Counted from the first letter of the stretch, positions 18,802-28,122 are shown. The stretch: 64,000 nucleotides of DNA from Limosilactobacillus sp. WILCCON 0051 (GCF_039955095.1 NZ_CP154878.1:682001-746000), one strand, 5' to 3'. The notes: generated by a model not told the origin, from the sequence alone. Translations and numbers: made by a program.

Positions 18802-19656
18802 ATGCTTAAAATTGATGGCCACACCCATACTGAGCTTTGTCCCCACGGCAGTCACGAGAGCACGCGAGCGATGGTTGAACGTGCCATTGAGCTTGGCTTT
18901 GACGAATATTGGATTACTGAGCACGCGCCCATGCCAAAAGACTTTGTTCAACGGTTTGCCGGTCCAGCCGATGATTGGCAAACGGAAGGACTCAGCAGAG
19001 AGCAGGTTGACGACTATCTAAACTTAGCTGAGCAGCTGCAAAGTGAATATGCCGACCAGATCAAGATCAGCATTGGTTTTGAGATTGAGTATCTGGCAGG
19101 CTTTGAAGAAACGACGCGCGCCTTTTTGGATCAGTATGGAAAAAAGACCCAGCACAATATTTTGTCGGTACATTATCTTCAAGATGATCAAGGAAAATTT
19201 TGGGGAATTGACTATTCCACAGATGAGCTGCAGGCTGGTTTTGCTGATGAGCTGAAGACGCCGCAGCTGCTGTATCAGCGTTACCTAAAAACGGTTCTGG
19301 CCAGTGCCCGCTGCGATCTGGGCAGCTTTGGACCTGATCGGCTTGGCCATCTTAGCCTGATCAAAAAATATCAAGATTATTTCGGGCTGCCGGAAGTTTT
19401 TGATCAATCATGTCAGCAGCTGATTGATGAGATCATGACTACCGCCAGCCAGCGGCAGCTGAGTCTGGACTTTAATTCGGCTGGCCTTTATAAAAAATAC
19501 TGCAACGATTTTTATCCCGGCAGTCAGATTGTCTTGGCAGCGCTTAAGGCCGGCGTACCATTGATTTTCGGCTCTGATGCGCATGGAATCGATCAGGTAG
19601 GACGTGGCTGGCATGCTATGAAAAATTTCTTAAAAGTGCTTGACACGATCAAATGA
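18802..19656 (+). CDS. hisK: Histidinol-phosphatase, PHP family
   Basis: 284-residue PHP-domain phosphatase that converts histidinol phosphate to histidinol. Metal-binding 'DGHTHTELCPHGS' is at the N-terminus, 'TEHAP' near 40, 'FEIEYL' near 95, 'SVHYL' near 125, and 'FGSDAHG' near 265. This is the HisK/HisJ type, not the HAD type fused to HisB. Start 18802 ('MLKIDGH') has AAGGG 10 bases upstream; ATG 18793 is too close to it. The his operon promoter lies inside its 3' end, so hisK may be transcribed separately from the T-box-controlled genes. Confidence 0.92.
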   Translation: MLKIDGHTHTELCPHGSHESTRAMVERAIELGFDEYWITEHAPMPKDFVQRFAGPADDWQTEGLSREQVDDYLNLAEQLQSEYADQIKISIGFEIEYLAGFEETTRAFLDQYGKKTQHNILSVHYLQDDQGKFWGIDYSTDELQAGFADELKTPQLLYQRYLKTVLASARCDLGSFGPDRLGHLSLIKKYQDYFGLPEVFDQSCQQLIDEIMTTASQRQLSLDFNSAGLYKKYCNDFYPGSQIVLAALKAGVPLIFGSDAHGIDQVGRGWHAMKNFLKVLDTIK

Positions 19657-19668
19657 TGAGAATAAGAT
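19640..19668 (+). promoter_or_regulatory. Promoter of the his operon
   Basis: TTGACA (19640-19645), 17 bases, TAAGAT (19663-19668), overlapping the end of hisK. The transcript would begin near 19675, just before the T-box leader. Confidence 0.75.
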
Positions 19669-19699
19669 AGCTACAACATCAAATGAATCTCATTATTTT

Positions 19700-19965
19700 T
19701 TAATGATGATGACCCGGAGAGTAGCTGTCGTGGATTATTGAGAGAGTCTCGCTAAGTTGGGAAGAGATTGGTTGCGACAGTGAACCACACCGGTGAGTCG
19801 ATCAGCTGAAATTGTTGTCAGTAGGCTGTTCCGGGACCACTCGTTATTAGGGCTGAATTTTATCCAGCATGAGGATCGTTTCGCAAGGGGCGATCGAATT
19901 TGAGGTGGGACCACGCGAAAAGCGTCCTCTTTGTCCAGATGGGCAGAGAGGACGCTTTTTTACAT
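19700..19965 (+). promoter_or_regulatory. T-box leader (histidine) controlling hisZGDBHAFIEC
   Basis: Stem I base pairs CCCGG (19713-19717) with CCGGG (near 19829), followed by a GAGAGTAG element. The probable specifier CAC (His) lies at 19786-19788 in 'GTGAACCACACC'. The T-box sequence AGGTGGGACCACGCG is at 19903-19917. It is followed by a terminator AAAAGCGTCCTCT / AGAGGACGCTTTTTT (about 19918-19961). Uncharged tRNA-His should stabilise the antiterminator and allow read-through into hisZ. This explains the 347-base gap between hisK and hisZ. Confidence 0.93.
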
Positions 19966-20003
19966 AAAAAATAAATGAGCAAAAAATGAGAGGAGGCATT
20001 ATC

Positions 20004-21161
20004 ATGATGAGCAGCATTGCTTTACCGGCTGGCTTGCGCGATCAGTTTGGCACGGAGGCAGAATCAAAGGATCAAATCAGTGCCTGGCTGATGAAAAATC
20101 TGCGCAATCGCGGCTATCGACGCATCATTACGCCAATCGTGGAACGACGGGATCTGTTTGCCGAGTTCAATATGCAAAGCGAGCAGTATCGGGTGATTGA
20201 TCCGGCTGGCGATGAGCTGGTCTTGAGACCGGATCTGACGTTGCCGGTTGCCAGGTTCCTGGCGACGACCAGCGTTAAGCTCCCCCAAAAGATCTATTAT
20301 CTGGGCGAGCGGTTTCAAGCAGCGCCTGAGCTTTCAGGTGGGCAAAACGAGCAGACGCAGGCTGGTATCGAATTAATCGGCTATGGTTCATTGAAGGCAG
20401 AAATGGAAGGCGTGATCTTAATGCATCAGCTGAACCGCCACCTGCTGGACAACCAGTTAACGATTGAGCTGGGACATGCCAGACTGGTCGATGCGATTCT
20501 AAATGCGCTAAAACTGGATGAAGAACTGCAGCAGCAATTGGCACAGGCGCTTTATCACAAAAACTTTCCGGCCTATGAAAAACTGCTCAGACAGGTTGAT
20601 GCCCCTCAGACAATGCCGTTTCTGCGTAAATGGCCATGGCTGTTCGGTACGCTGGCAGAGGTAAATGACATGCTGGCAGAAGTCAAGGTTCCGAAGCCGG
20701 CTCGTCGGCTGCTTGATCAGCTCAAGACGGTGGCTGAGTTTGCTGGTGAGCTGGCCGATCAGCAGGTAATTGTCGATCTCAGCAGTGCGGTGCCGCAAAA
20801 ATACTATACGGGCATCGTTATGAAAGGCTATGTAGAAAAGACGACTAGCGCCTATCTGATCAGCGGCGGCCGCTACAACCGCCTTTTAGCCAACTTCCAG
20901 TCACAATTGGAGCCCGCGGTTGGCTTGGGAATCAACATTGATGCTTTAGCTGAGGCCGCAGCGCTAAAACCGGTCAAAAAACAGCCGGTCTTTGTCTATG
21001 CACCGTTTGAGCTTCTTGGCCAGGCCGCAGCACTGGTCGAAAAGCACGGCAACTACTCGCTGGCTTTGGCCGATTCGTTGCAGGAGGCTTCGCAGCAGGC
21101 CCAAACGGCGGGAGCGAAACTGGTCGTCTTGGATGCAGAAAAGGGGATGAAAGAATGCTGA
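20004..21161 (+). CDS. hisZ: ATP phosphoribosyltransferase regulatory subunit HisZ
   Basis: 385-residue paralogue of the histidyl-tRNA synthetase catalytic core without the anticodon domain. Motif 2-like 'LRPDLTLPVARF' and 'YYLGERFQ' (near 70-100) and motif 3-like 'GLGINIDALAE' (near 305) are present. HisZ activates and feedback-controls the short form of HisG, which follows directly. The start at 20004 has AGGAGG 7 bases upstream. The TGA overlaps the hisG ATG (ATGCTGA), indicating translational coupling. Confidence 0.95.
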   Translation: MMSSIALPAGLRDQFGTEAESKDQISAWLMKNLRNRGYRRIITPIVERRDLFAEFNMQSEQYRVIDPAGDELVLRPDLTLPVARFLATTSVKLPQKIYYLGERFQAAPELSGGQNEQTQAGIELIGYGSLKAEMEGVILMHQLNRHLLDNQLTIELGHARLVDAILNALKLDEELQQQLAQALYHKNFPAYEKLLRQVDAPQTMPFLRKWPWLFGTLAEVNDMLAEVKVPKPARRLLDQLKTVAEFAGELADQQVIVDLSSAVPQKYYTGIVMKGYVEKTTSAYLISGGRYNRLLANFQSQLEPAVGLGINIDALAEAAALKPVKKQPVFVYAPFELLGQAAALVEKHGNYSLALADSLQEASQQAQTAGAKLVVLDAEKGMKEC

Positions 21162-21814
21162 GAATCGCGCTGACCAAAGGAAGAGTCGAAAAGAAATTCA
21201 TTCCGCTTTTGGAGAAATGCAATATTGACTGTCAGCCCTTGATTGATAAGCAGCGCCGCTTGATCATCAATCTGGGCGATCAGTATCAGATCATTCTGGT
21301 AAAAGGTGAAGACGTCTGCACCTATCTAAGAAAAGGAGCGGTTGATCTGGGCGTCGTAGGCAGCGATGTTTTAGAAGAGCAGGGAGCCGATGAGCAGGTA
21401 AACGAGCTGCTGGATCTAAATACCGGTCGCTGTCAGTTTATCGTCGCTGCAAAAAGCGATTTTGACTGGAATCAGCCTCGTCGCAAGGTTATCGGCACTA
21501 AGTATCCCAATGTGGCGCGCCGCTGGTTTGCCAGCCAAGGCGAAGACGTCGAGATCATCAAGATTGCCGGCTCGGTTGAACTGGCACCGCTGACTGGCTT
21601 GGCCGATGCCATCGTTGACCTGACTGAAACCGGAACGACGCTGCGGGTTAATCACCTGGTCGTGCATGACTGGCTGGACGTAATCACGAGTCGGCTGGTG
21701 GCTAATCCGGTTGCTTTAAAGCAGAAGCGTGATGAGATATTTGCATTGACGAATCAATTAAGACAGGCAATGGAGGAAGAGTATGATGAAGATTTACGAA
21801 AAGTCACTGAATGA
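21155..21814 (+). CDS. hisG: ATP phosphoribosyltransferase catalytic subunit, short form
   Basis: First enzyme of histidine synthesis: joins ATP and PRPP. 219 residues, the short HisG that lacks the C-terminal regulatory domain and depends on HisZ. 'ALTKGRVEKKFIPLLE' at the N-terminus, 'DLGVVGSDVL' near 65 and 'DLTETGTTLRVN' near 155 are family motifs. Overlaps hisZ by 7 bases and hisD by 32 bases. Confidence 0.96.
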   Translation: MLRIALTKGRVEKKFIPLLEKCNIDCQPLIDKQRRLIINLGDQYQIILVKGEDVCTYLRKGAVDLGVVGSDVLEEQGADEQVNELLDLNTGRCQFIVAAKSDFDWNQPRRKVIGTKYPNVARRWFASQGEDVEIIKIAGSVELAPLTGLADAIVDLTETGTTLRVNHLVVHDWLDVITSRLVANPVALKQKRDEIFALTNQLRQAMEEEYDEDLRKVTE

Positions 21815-23069
21815 AATGAAACGAATCGTTGCTCGCTATACCGAACAGACCATTGATTTTGAGATTGAAAAAACGGTCAGCGAGATTATTCAAAACGTTG
21901 CTCAAAACGGTGATCAGGCCGTTCGCGACTATGAGCGCAAGTTTGATAACGTCAATCTGGCAGATTTTTCAATTCCTGCCTTTCAGCTTGATCAGGCGCT
22001 GGATGCGATTGATGATGACTTGCGGGCGGCTTTGGAACTGGCTAAGCAAAACATTACCAGTTTTCACAAACAAGAAATCGAAAACAGCTTTGTTGACGTC
22101 AGCACGCCAGGCATCATGCGCGGTGAAAAGATTACGCCATTGGCCAGCGTGGGACTGTATGTGCCAGGCGGAACGGCAGCTTATCCATCAACTATTCTGA
22201 TGTGCGGCATTCCAGCCAAATTAGCGGGAGTCAAGCGGGTCGTCATGGTAACGCCGCCACAGCCAGCTGGCATCAATCCAGCGGTCTTGGCAGCTGCCCG
22301 ACTGGCTGGCGTCGATGAGGTCTATCAGGTTGGCGGGGCTCAGGCCATTGCTGCTTTAGCCTATGGTACGGAAACCATCCCCGCTGTTGATAAGATTATG
22401 GGGCCCGGCAACATCTTTGTGGCAACGGCCAAAAAGCAGGTGTTTGGCAAGGTAGCCATTGATATGGTGGCCGGTCCGTCTGAAATCGGCATCCTGGCTG
22501 ATGACAGTGCCGATGCCAAAGAAATCGCGGCCGATCTTTTGTCACAGGCTGAACACGACAAGCGGGCTCGGGCCATGCTGATCACCAACAGCAAGTCGCT
22601 TGCCGAAGCCGTTTCTAAAGAAGTTGATCGTCAATTGAGCACTTTGCCGCGTCAAGAGATTGCCCGGACTTCCATTGAGGATCGCGGCTTTATTGCGGTG
22701 ATGGAAAATACGGCTGAGATGTTTGAACTGATGAACGACGTAGCTCCTGAACACTTGGAGGTCCAATTGGCAAATCCAACGCAGTACCTGGGTCTGATCA
22801 AAAATGCCGGTTCGGTTTTCCTGGGCCGCTACGCCAGCGAGCCTTTGGGGGATTACGTTGCCGGACCAAACCACGTGCTGCCAACTGGTGGAACGGCGCG
22901 TTTTGCCTCGCCGCTGGGAGTTTATGATTTTGTCAAGCGGACTCAGTTTATTCAGTTTGATCGTCAAAATCTTAAAGCCGATCTCAAAGCTGTTACCAAG
23001 TTGGCGCGTACGGAAGGTTTAGAAGCTCACGCCCGCGCTATTGAAGCCAGATTTGACAAGGAGGACTGA
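21783..23069 (+). CDS. hisD: Histidinol dehydrogenase
   Basis: 428 residues; oxidises histidinol to histidine in two NAD-dependent steps. The zinc/active-site signature '[15 protein letters not shown]' is near 225, '[11 protein letters not shown]' (containing conserved Glu and His) near 255 and 'APEHLEVQ' near 320. SD TGGAGG lies within hisG, and the start ATG 21783 is inside the hisG 3' end, so the two genes are coupled. Confidence 0.97.
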   Translation: MMKIYEKSLNEMKRIVARYTEQTIDFEIEKTVSEIIQNVAQNGDQAVRDYERKFDNVNLADFSIPAFQLDQALDAIDDDLRAALELAKQNITSFHKQEIENSFVDVSTPGIMRGEKITPLASVGLYVPGGTAAYPSTILMCGIPAKLAGVKRVVMVTPPQPAGINPAVLAAARLAGVDEVYQVGGAQAIAALAYGTETIPAVDKIMGPGNIFVATAKKQVFGKVAIDMVAGPSEIGILADDSADAKEIAADLLSQAEHDKRARAMLITNSKSLAEAVSKEVDRQLSTLPRQEIARTSIEDRGFIAVMENTAEMFELMNDVAPEHLEVQLANPTQYLGLIKNAGSVFLGRYASEPLGDYVAGPNHVLPTGGTARFASPLGVYDFVKRTQFIQFDRQNLKADLKAVTKLARTEGLEAHARAIEARFDKED

Positions 23070-23073
23070 TCAA

Positions 23074-23658
23074 ATGCGCAAGGCAACGATAAACCGAGCT
23101 ACTAAAGAGACACAGATCAAAGTCGCGCTGAATCTTGACGATCAAAGTCAGGTTGCCATTAATACCGGTGTTGGCTTTTTTGATCACATGCTGGAGCTGT
23201 TTGCCAAGCACGGCCGCTTTGGCTTGGTCGTGGAGGTCAAAGGCGATCTGAACGTTGATGCTCATCACACGGTCGAAGATACCGGCATCGTCTTGGGTCA
23301 GTGCTTTAAAGAAGCATTGGGCGACAAGGCGCAGATTGAACGCTATGGCAATGCTTTTGTACCGATGGATGAAACGCTGGCACAGGTTACGGTTGATTTA
23401 AGCGGGCGTTCCTATCTGGTATTTGATGCCGAGCTGACCAATCCACGGCTGGGCGCCTATGAAACGGAAATTACCGAAGACTTTTTTCAGGCACTGGCCT
23501 TTAATGCCGAGATGAACCTGCACGCCAGAGTACTATATGGCCGCAACACGCACCACAAGATTGAAGGATTGTTCAAGGCAACGGCCCGTGCAATGCGGCA
23601 GGCAGTCACGATCAATCCAGCCATTCAAGGAGTTAACTCAACCAAGGGGATGATTTGA
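23074..23658 (+). CDS. hisB: Imidazoleglycerol-phosphate dehydratase
   Basis: 194 residues, monofunctional dehydratase (no phosphatase domain, consistent with a separate hisK). Metal-binding motifs '[14 protein letters not shown]' near 35 and '[11 protein letters not shown]' near 63, then '[13 protein letters not shown]'-like '[11 protein letters not shown]' near 170. Start 23074 is set by AAGGAGG 10 bases upstream; the longer frame would overlap hisD without an SD. Ends TGATG with hisH. Confidence 0.95.
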   Translation: MRKATINRATKETQIKVALNLDDQSQVAINTGVGFFDHMLELFAKHGRFGLVVEVKGDLNVDAHHTVEDTGIVLGQCFKEALGDKAQIERYGNAFVPMDETLAQVTVDLSGRSYLVFDAELTNPRLGAYETEITEDFFQALAFNAEMNLHARVLYGRNTHHKIEGLFKATARAMRQAVTINPAIQGVNSTKGMI

Positions 23659-24272
23659 TGATCGCGGTAATCGATTATGGAGCAGGCAACGTCTTTAACG
23701 TGCTCAAGGCCTGCCAGTACCTGGGCCAAAAAGCTGAACTGACGGCTGACCCGCAAAAAATTTCGCAGGCTGACGTGGTACTGTTTCCAGGTGTAGGAGC
23801 ATTTGGTGCTGCAATGACGCGTTTAAAAGAAACCGGCCTGGATCAAATCATTAAAAGCACGGTTGCCAATGGGACGCCATTTTTGGGCATCTGCCTGGGC
23901 ATGCAGCTTTTGTTTGACTCGTCAACTGAATTTGGCAGTGCAGCTGGTCTGGGCTTGATTCCCGGGCAGGTCGTGCGGATTCCAGATGATGATGGGCAAA
24001 GGATCGTTCCGCAGGTGGGTTGGAATCAAAACGAGCTGCAGCAGCCGGAAAGCATCTTTAAGTCAATCGATCAGCAGTATACCTATTTTGTTCATTCCTA
24101 CTATGCCAAGTGTGCTGATGAATATATCGTATCAACGGTTGACTATGGCTTGGCCGTGCCGGCAATCGTTCGAAAAGACAACGTTTATGGTTTCCAGTTT
24201 CACCCTGAAAAAAGCGGGCAAGTCGGGCTGAAACTGCTGCAAACCTTTTTTGAAAAGGCGGTGAAAGCATGA
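23658..24272 (+). CDS. hisH: Imidazole glycerol phosphate synthase, glutaminase subunit
   Basis: 204-residue class-I glutamine amidotransferase. Nucleophile Cys lies in 'FLGICLGMQLLF' near residue 80; the His/Glu pair lies in 'GFQFHPEKS' near 185. It passes ammonia to HisF. ATG 23658 overlaps the hisB stop by one base (TGATG). Confidence 0.96.
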   Translation: MIAVIDYGAGNVFNVLKACQYLGQKAELTADPQKISQADVVLFPGVGAFGAAMTRLKETGLDQIIKSTVANGTPFLGICLGMQLLFDSSTEFGSAAGLGLIPGQVVRIPDDDGQRIVPQVGWNQNELQQPESIFKSIDQQYTYFVHSYYAKCADEYIVSTVDYGLAVPAIVRKDNVYGFQFHPEKSGQVGLKLLQTFFEKAVKA

Positions 24273-24994
24273 TCTATCCAGCAATTGATCTTCAAAACGG
24301 CAGCAGCGTGCGGCTCTATCAAGGCGACTTCAAACAAGAAACGCTGGTCAGTGCCGATCCAATCAGACAGGCGCGCTTGATCAGAGAAGCTGGCATTGGC
24401 GGACTGCATCTGGTGGATCTGGATGGCGCTAAGACCGGTCAGCCGCAGAATTTTGAGCTGGTAAGTCGGATCGTTAAGGTATTTGCCGGTGAAACCGAGA
24501 TTGGCGGAGGCATTCGAAATGAGCAGACGATCAGAAGCTACCTAAAAAGCGGGGTTGATCGAGTCATTCTTGGTTCGGTAGCGCTAAAGGATCCTGAGTT
24601 TACCAAGCAGATGCTGGAAAAATTCGGCAGTCGGGCGATTACGATCGGCGTTGACGGCCGCGACGGTCAAGTAGCGACTGATGGCTGGCTCAATCAGTCC
24701 ACGACTTCAATGGCTGATCTGATTGCAGCGATGACTGCTGCCGGGGCCAAACGCTTTATCGTTACTGACACGGCAACGGATGGTACGCTGACGGGGCCAA
24801 ATATCGAGCTGCTTGAAGGACTGCAGCAAAAGTTCCCCGAAGTACGGATCGTGGCCTCAGGCGGCGTTGGCAGTCTTGATGATCTGAAAATGCTTAAGCA
24901 GGCTGGGTTAAAAGACGTGATCGTTGGCAAGGCGATTGCAGCGGGCAAAGTAACCTTAGAGCAGATTGCGGAGGTGAATGAGAATGCTGGCTAA
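24269..24994 (+). CDS. hisA: ProFAR isomerase
   Basis: 241-residue TIM barrel that isomerises the aminoaldose to the aminoketose. Catalytic Asp lies in 'PAIDLQNG' at the N-terminus and the second Asp in 'VTDTATDGTLTGPN' near 170; 'EIGGGIRNEQTI' near 80. Overlaps hisH by 4 bases (ATGA) and hisF by 11 bases. Confidence 0.96.
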   Translation: MIYPAIDLQNGSSVRLYQGDFKQETLVSADPIRQARLIREAGIGGLHLVDLDGAKTGQPQNFELVSRIVKVFAGETEIGGGIRNEQTIRSYLKSGVDRVILGSVALKDPEFTKQMLEKFGSRAITIGVDGRDGQVATDGWLNQSTTSMADLIAAMTAAGAKRFIVTDTATDGTLTGPNIELLEGLQQKFPEVRIVASGGVGSLDDLKMLKQAGLKDVIVGKAIAAGKVTLEQIAEVNENAG

Positions 24995-25745
24995 ACGAAT
25001 CATTCCGTGCCTGGACGTAGCTGACGGACGGGTGAAAAAAGGCGTTCATTTCGTCAACTTAAAAGATGTCGGCGATCCGGTTGCAATTGCAGCAGCATAT
25101 GAAAAACAAGGCGCTGATGAACTGGTTTTCTTGGACATCACTGCAACCAATGAAAAGCGGCAGACCATGAGCAACGTGGTTGAGGCGGTTTCCAAACAAG
25201 TCTTCATGCCGCTGACGGTTGGCGGTGGCATCAAAAATCTGGCCGACATGGAGCGCATGTTAAAAGCCGGGGCCGATAAAACCGCGATCAATTCGGCAGC
25301 AGTTGCCAACCCAGCTCTGATCAGCCAGGGTGCCGAACGCTTTGGCAGTCAAGCCGTGGTAGTGGCGATTGACGTTCGCTGGGATCCAGCAGCCGGTAAA
25401 TACTTTGTCTATACGCATGGCGGTCAGCAAAAGACGGATCTCGAGGCAGTTGTCTGGGCTAAAAAAGCCGTTGAGCTGGGAGCCGGTGAGCTGCTGATTA
25501 CCAGCATGGACTGCGATGGGACCAAAGATGGCTTTGATCTCAAGCTCTACCAGACGATTGGCCGCGTCGTCAACGTGCCGATCATTGCTTCTGGCGGGGC
25601 CGGCAAAATCCAGGACTTTGTTGATGTCTTTAAGCAGACGCCAGTGACGGGAGCTTTGGCCGCCTCAGTCTTTCACTTTAAAGAGCTGACGATTCCTCAG
25701 GTTAAGCAGGTGCTGGCTAAGGAAGGGGTGCCGGTTCGCCAATGA
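24984..25745 (+). CDS. hisF: Imidazole glycerol phosphate synthase, cyclase subunit
   Basis: 253-residue TIM barrel paralogous to HisA. '[16 protein letters not shown]' at the start contains the first catalytic Asp; '[14 protein letters not shown]' near 177 contains the second. It partners with HisH. ATG 24984 is chosen over 24978 because GAGGTG at 24971-24976 is then 7 bases away. Confidence 0.96.
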   Translation: MLAKRIIPCLDVADGRVKKGVHFVNLKDVGDPVAIAAAYEKQGADELVFLDITATNEKRQTMSNVVEAVSKQVFMPLTVGGGIKNLADMERMLKAGADKTAINSAAVANPALISQGAERFGSQAVVVAIDVRWDPAAGKYFVYTHGGQQKTDLEAVVWAKKAVELGAGELLITSMDCDGTKDGFDLKLYQTIGRVVNVPIIASGGAGKIQDFVDVFKQTPVTGALAASVFHFKELTIPQVKQVLAKEGVPVRQ

Positions 25746-26092
25746 AACCCGATTTTTCGAAAATGAATGGTCTGCTGACGACGGTGGTGGTTGATGTCAA
25801 TACCAAAGCCGTTTTGATGGTGGCCTGGATGAATGAGGAAAGTTTTCAAAAAACGCTGGCCAGTGGCGAGACGTGGTTTTGGTCTCGTTCCCGCAAAGAG
25901 CTCTGGCATAAGGGAGCTACCAGCGGCAATACGCAGCAAGTGGTCAGCATGACGCTTGACTGTGATGGCGATACGCTTTTAGTAGCGGTTGATCCTAAAG
26001 GGCCAGCTTGTCATACCGGACGATACAGCTGCTTTTTTAATCCAATTGAAATCATGAAAGAAGGCAATGCCAATGACACAGCAGAATCTTGA
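25742..26092 (+). CDS. hisI: Phosphoribosyl-AMP cyclohydrolase
   Basis: 116 residues, monofunctional. Zinc/Mg motifs '[22 protein letters not shown]' region near residue 78 (Asp and Cys ligands) and '[17 protein letters not shown]' near 45. Start overlaps the hisF stop (ATGA). hisE is a separate gene here. Confidence 0.95.
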   Translation: MKPDFSKMNGLLTTVVVDVNTKAVLMVAWMNEESFQKTLASGETWFWSRSRKELWHKGATSGNTQQVVSMTLDCDGDTLLVAVDPKGPACHTGRYSCFFNPIEIMKEGNANDTAES

Positions 26093-26399
26093 TGAACTTT
26101 ATGAACTGGTTAAACAACGGAAAGAAAATCCAATTGATGGTTCGTACACTGACTATCTCTTTAAAAAAGGTCTGGATAAGATCTTGAAAAAAGTTGGCGA
26201 AGAAACGACTGAGGTTATCGTTGCCGCCAAAAACAGCGATCCGGCTGAACTGCAGTACGAAACGGCTGATCTGCTGTATCATTTAATGGTCCTGCTCGTT
26301 GAATGCGATCTGCCCTTTGAAAAAATCAAAGAAGAACTGGGTGCGCGCGTTGGTCAGATGAGCCAGTTTAAGGATCGTGCCCCAATCAAAAAACTTTAG
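26073..26399 (+). CDS. hisE: Phosphoribosyl-ATP pyrophosphatase
   Basis: 108-residue all-alpha MazG-like pyrophosphatase. '[21 protein letters not shown]' region and 'VIVAAKN', '[17 protein letters not shown]' match the family. ATG 26073 has AAAGAAGG 8 bases upstream; ATG 26067 is too near. Overlaps hisI by 20 bases. Confidence 0.95.
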   Translation: MTQQNLDELYELVKQRKENPIDGSYTDYLFKKGLDKILKKVGEETTEVIVAAKNSDPAELQYETADLLYHLMVLLVECDLPFEKIKEELGARVGQMSQFKDRAPIKKL

Positions 26400-26409
26400 A
26401 GGTGAGACG

Positions 26410-27552
26410 ATGAAAGAAACGATTAAGCAACTGGCAAGCTATGTACCGCCAACGCCGACGGAAACGATTGCCAAACAATATGGCCTTAGCCGCGTTGCCA
26501 AGCTTTCGGCCAATGAAAATCCATATGGAACCTCGCCTAAGGTTGCCGCGGCGGTTGTTGATGCCGTGGAGCAAGGGAGCGGCAATTGGTATCCAGATGG
26601 CAATGCAACTGAGCTGCGAGAAATGATCGCTCAAAAACTGGCCGTTAAAGCAGAAAATATCGTCTTTGGCTGCGGCTTGGATGAGATCATTACTTTGGTT
26701 TCAAGAGTCTTTTTGGAATCAGGGGATGAGGTCTTGGTTGCTGACCCGACGTTTTCCGAATATGGTCTCAATGCTCAGATCGAAGGCGCAACCGTCAAAA
26801 GCGTGCCTGTTGACTTGCAAAGCGGCGCCAATGATTTGAATGCCTTTTTAAACAGCATTACGCCAAATACCAAAATGATCTGGCTGTGCAATCCTAACAA
26901 TCCGACCGGTGGATATAATGAAACTGCTGCTCTGCGTGATTTTATGACTCAGGTTCCCAAAGATGTTTTGGTACTGATTGATGAGGCATATATTGATTTT
27001 GTCAGGTCCGCTCAGCCTGCCTCGGCATTACCGCTGCTCGAAGAATTTGACAACGTGGCTGTTTTAAGAACCTTCTCCAAGATCTATGGACTGGCCGGCT
27101 ATCGGGTTGGCTATATCATTGTCGATGATCAGCGGGCACGCTATCTGCAGACGGTGCGCCTGCCATACAACCTGAATACGCTGTCGCAGGTCGCGGCCCA
27201 GGCAGCATTTGCTGATCAAGAGTTTGTCGAGCAGGTCGCGGTTAAAAATGCTCAAGAACGTGATAAATGGGAGACGTTTTTAAAACAGCACCAAGTTTTC
27301 TATTATCCTAGCCAGGCTAACTTCATCTACTTTAAGCTGCCGGGTGCCGATCAGCTTGCTAAACGATTTTTGGAAAACGGCTATCAGATTCGCACTGGAT
27401 TTGCTGATGGCTGGCTGCGGGTGACAATCGGTCTGCCGAATGATAATCTGGCGATGCAGCAGATTATGGCTGATTTTTTAATTATGACTAGCCGGAAATC
27501 CCGTGACTTTAGTCATGGGATGGATAGGCCTACTATGATAGAATACTTGTAG
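26410..27552 (+). CDS. hisC: Histidinol-phosphate aminotransferase with element-derived C-terminus
   Basis: PLP-dependent fold-type I aminotransferase, last gene of the his operon. The PLP-lysine lies in 'RTFSKIYGLAGYRVGY' near 222; 'NPNNPTG' near 160 and 'DEAYIDF' near 190 are family motifs. ATG 26410 has GAGGTGAGA upstream. The first 358 residues look complete. Residues 359-380 ('MTSRKSRDFSHGMDRPTMIE' and onward) are encoded by the left end of an IS200/IS605-like element (27484-27814), so the native C-terminus has been swapped. The reading frame is intact and the protein is probably active, because the changed part is only the extreme end. Confidence 0.9.
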   Translation: MKETIKQLASYVPPTPTETIAKQYGLSRVAKLSANENPYGTSPKVAAAVVDAVEQGSGNWYPDGNATELREMIAQKLAVKAENIVFGCGLDEIITLVSRVFLESGDEVLVADPTFSEYGLNAQIEGATVKSVPVDLQSGANDLNAFLNSITPNTKMIWLCNPNNPTGGYNETAALRDFMTQVPKDVLVLIDEAYIDFVRSAQPASALPLLEEFDNVAVLRTFSKIYGLAGYRVGYIIVDDQRARYLQTVRLPYNLNTLSQVAAQAAFADQEFVEQVAVKNAQERDKWETFLKQHQVFYYPSQANFIYFKLPGADQLAKRFLENGYQIRTGFADGWLRVTIGLPNDNLAMQQIMADFLIMTSRKSRDFSHGMDRPTMIEYL

Positions 27553-27814
27553 ATAGTAGTTGACTTAATAACTGTATCACTAAGAACCAAAGTGAACGAT
27601 TACAGCATTATAAGGCTAACTATCTAACAACTATTGAGATATATCGTCCCTATGGCAACCTGGGGACGTAAAAGGCATTGGTAATTAGACGATCACTGCT
27701 CAAGCAACTGCGGCTGTTTGAGTAAATCATCCGTATCTATGCAAATTGTGGTTCGGATACTCAATACTGGGGTGTTTGCCCACAAGCCATCGACTTTAGC
27801 CGATGGTGGTTGAC
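27484..27814 (+). mobile_element. Transposase-less IS200/IS605-like element (PATE), 331 bp
   Basis: Left-end hairpin CCCGTGACT-TT-AGTCATGGG (27500-27519) and right-end hairpin CCATCG / CGATGG (27787-27806) share the core GACTTTAG, the style of IS200/IS605 subterminal palindromes. The right end finishes GGTGGTTGAC. There is no tnpA or tnpB and no terminal inverted repeat or target duplication. Boundaries are proposed from this reasoning: joining base 27483 to 27815 restores an in-frame HisC end ...ADFL-I-IKIAD-stop immediately before the his terminator. Boundaries could be off by a few bases. Confidence 0.6.
27640..27814 (+). ncRNA. Candidate omega-RNA-like structured RNA inside the element
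   Basis: Four consecutive hairpins precede the right-end palindrome: CGTCCC/GGGACG (27645-27668), CTCAAGCA/TGTTTGAG (27699-27722), GTATC/GATAC (27733-27760) and TGGG/CCCA (27768-27782). TnpB-associated omega RNAs are encoded at this end of IS605-family elements and take their guide from DNA just past the right end, here ATTAAGATTGCGGATTG. Whether it is expressed or used by a TnpB elsewhere is unknown. Confidence 0.4.
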
Positions 27815-27830
27815 ATTAAGATTGCGGATT

Positions 27831-27860
27831 GACTGCTTTGTTTAGGCAAGGCAGTTTTTG
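27831..27860 (+). terminator. his operon terminator
   Basis: CTGCTTTG / CAAGGCAG hairpin followed by TTTTT; it lies just past the right end of the inserted element. Confidence 0.75.
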
Positions 27861-27948
27861 CTATTAATTGAAAATAAACTGACTGATTTAACGGCTGTCC
27901 TTGAAAGATCGGATATTGGATTTTTACGGATGGCAAATCGAGCCGATC

Positions 27949-28122
27949 TTATGTAATTTTTAAGCGGATTGTTGAATCGATGCTTCTGACAAAAGCTATT
28001 AGTAGATCGGTAGTGTCGCATTCATACAGCGGATTCTTTTTTAATAAAGTCAGCAGCGTCGGTAATAGTTTATGGATTGATGCAACAGCGGCCTTCTTGT
28101 GACTCATAGTCTTGGAAGATCG
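27949..28122 (-). pseudogene. Remnant of an IS110-family transposase C-terminus
   Basis: An open minus-strand stretch of 58 codons ends in TAA at 27949-27951 and is closed upstream by TAG at 28123-28125. Its peptide contains HKKAAVASIHKLLPTLLTLL followed by KKNPLYE. The spacing K-x-A-x-V-A-x4-K-L-L...L-L-K-x-N-x-x-Y is what I remember from the tails of IS110-type transposases. No catalytic part is present. It could be a chance ORF of 52 codons from ATG 28107, but no SD is seen. The remaining bases from 27862 to 28270 hold no gene that I can see. Confidence 0.4.

Noticed and set aside
27501..27814. Full IS605 element with transposase
   Set aside because: No open frame resembling TnpA or TnpB exists between the end hairpins; only a 331-bp derivative is present.
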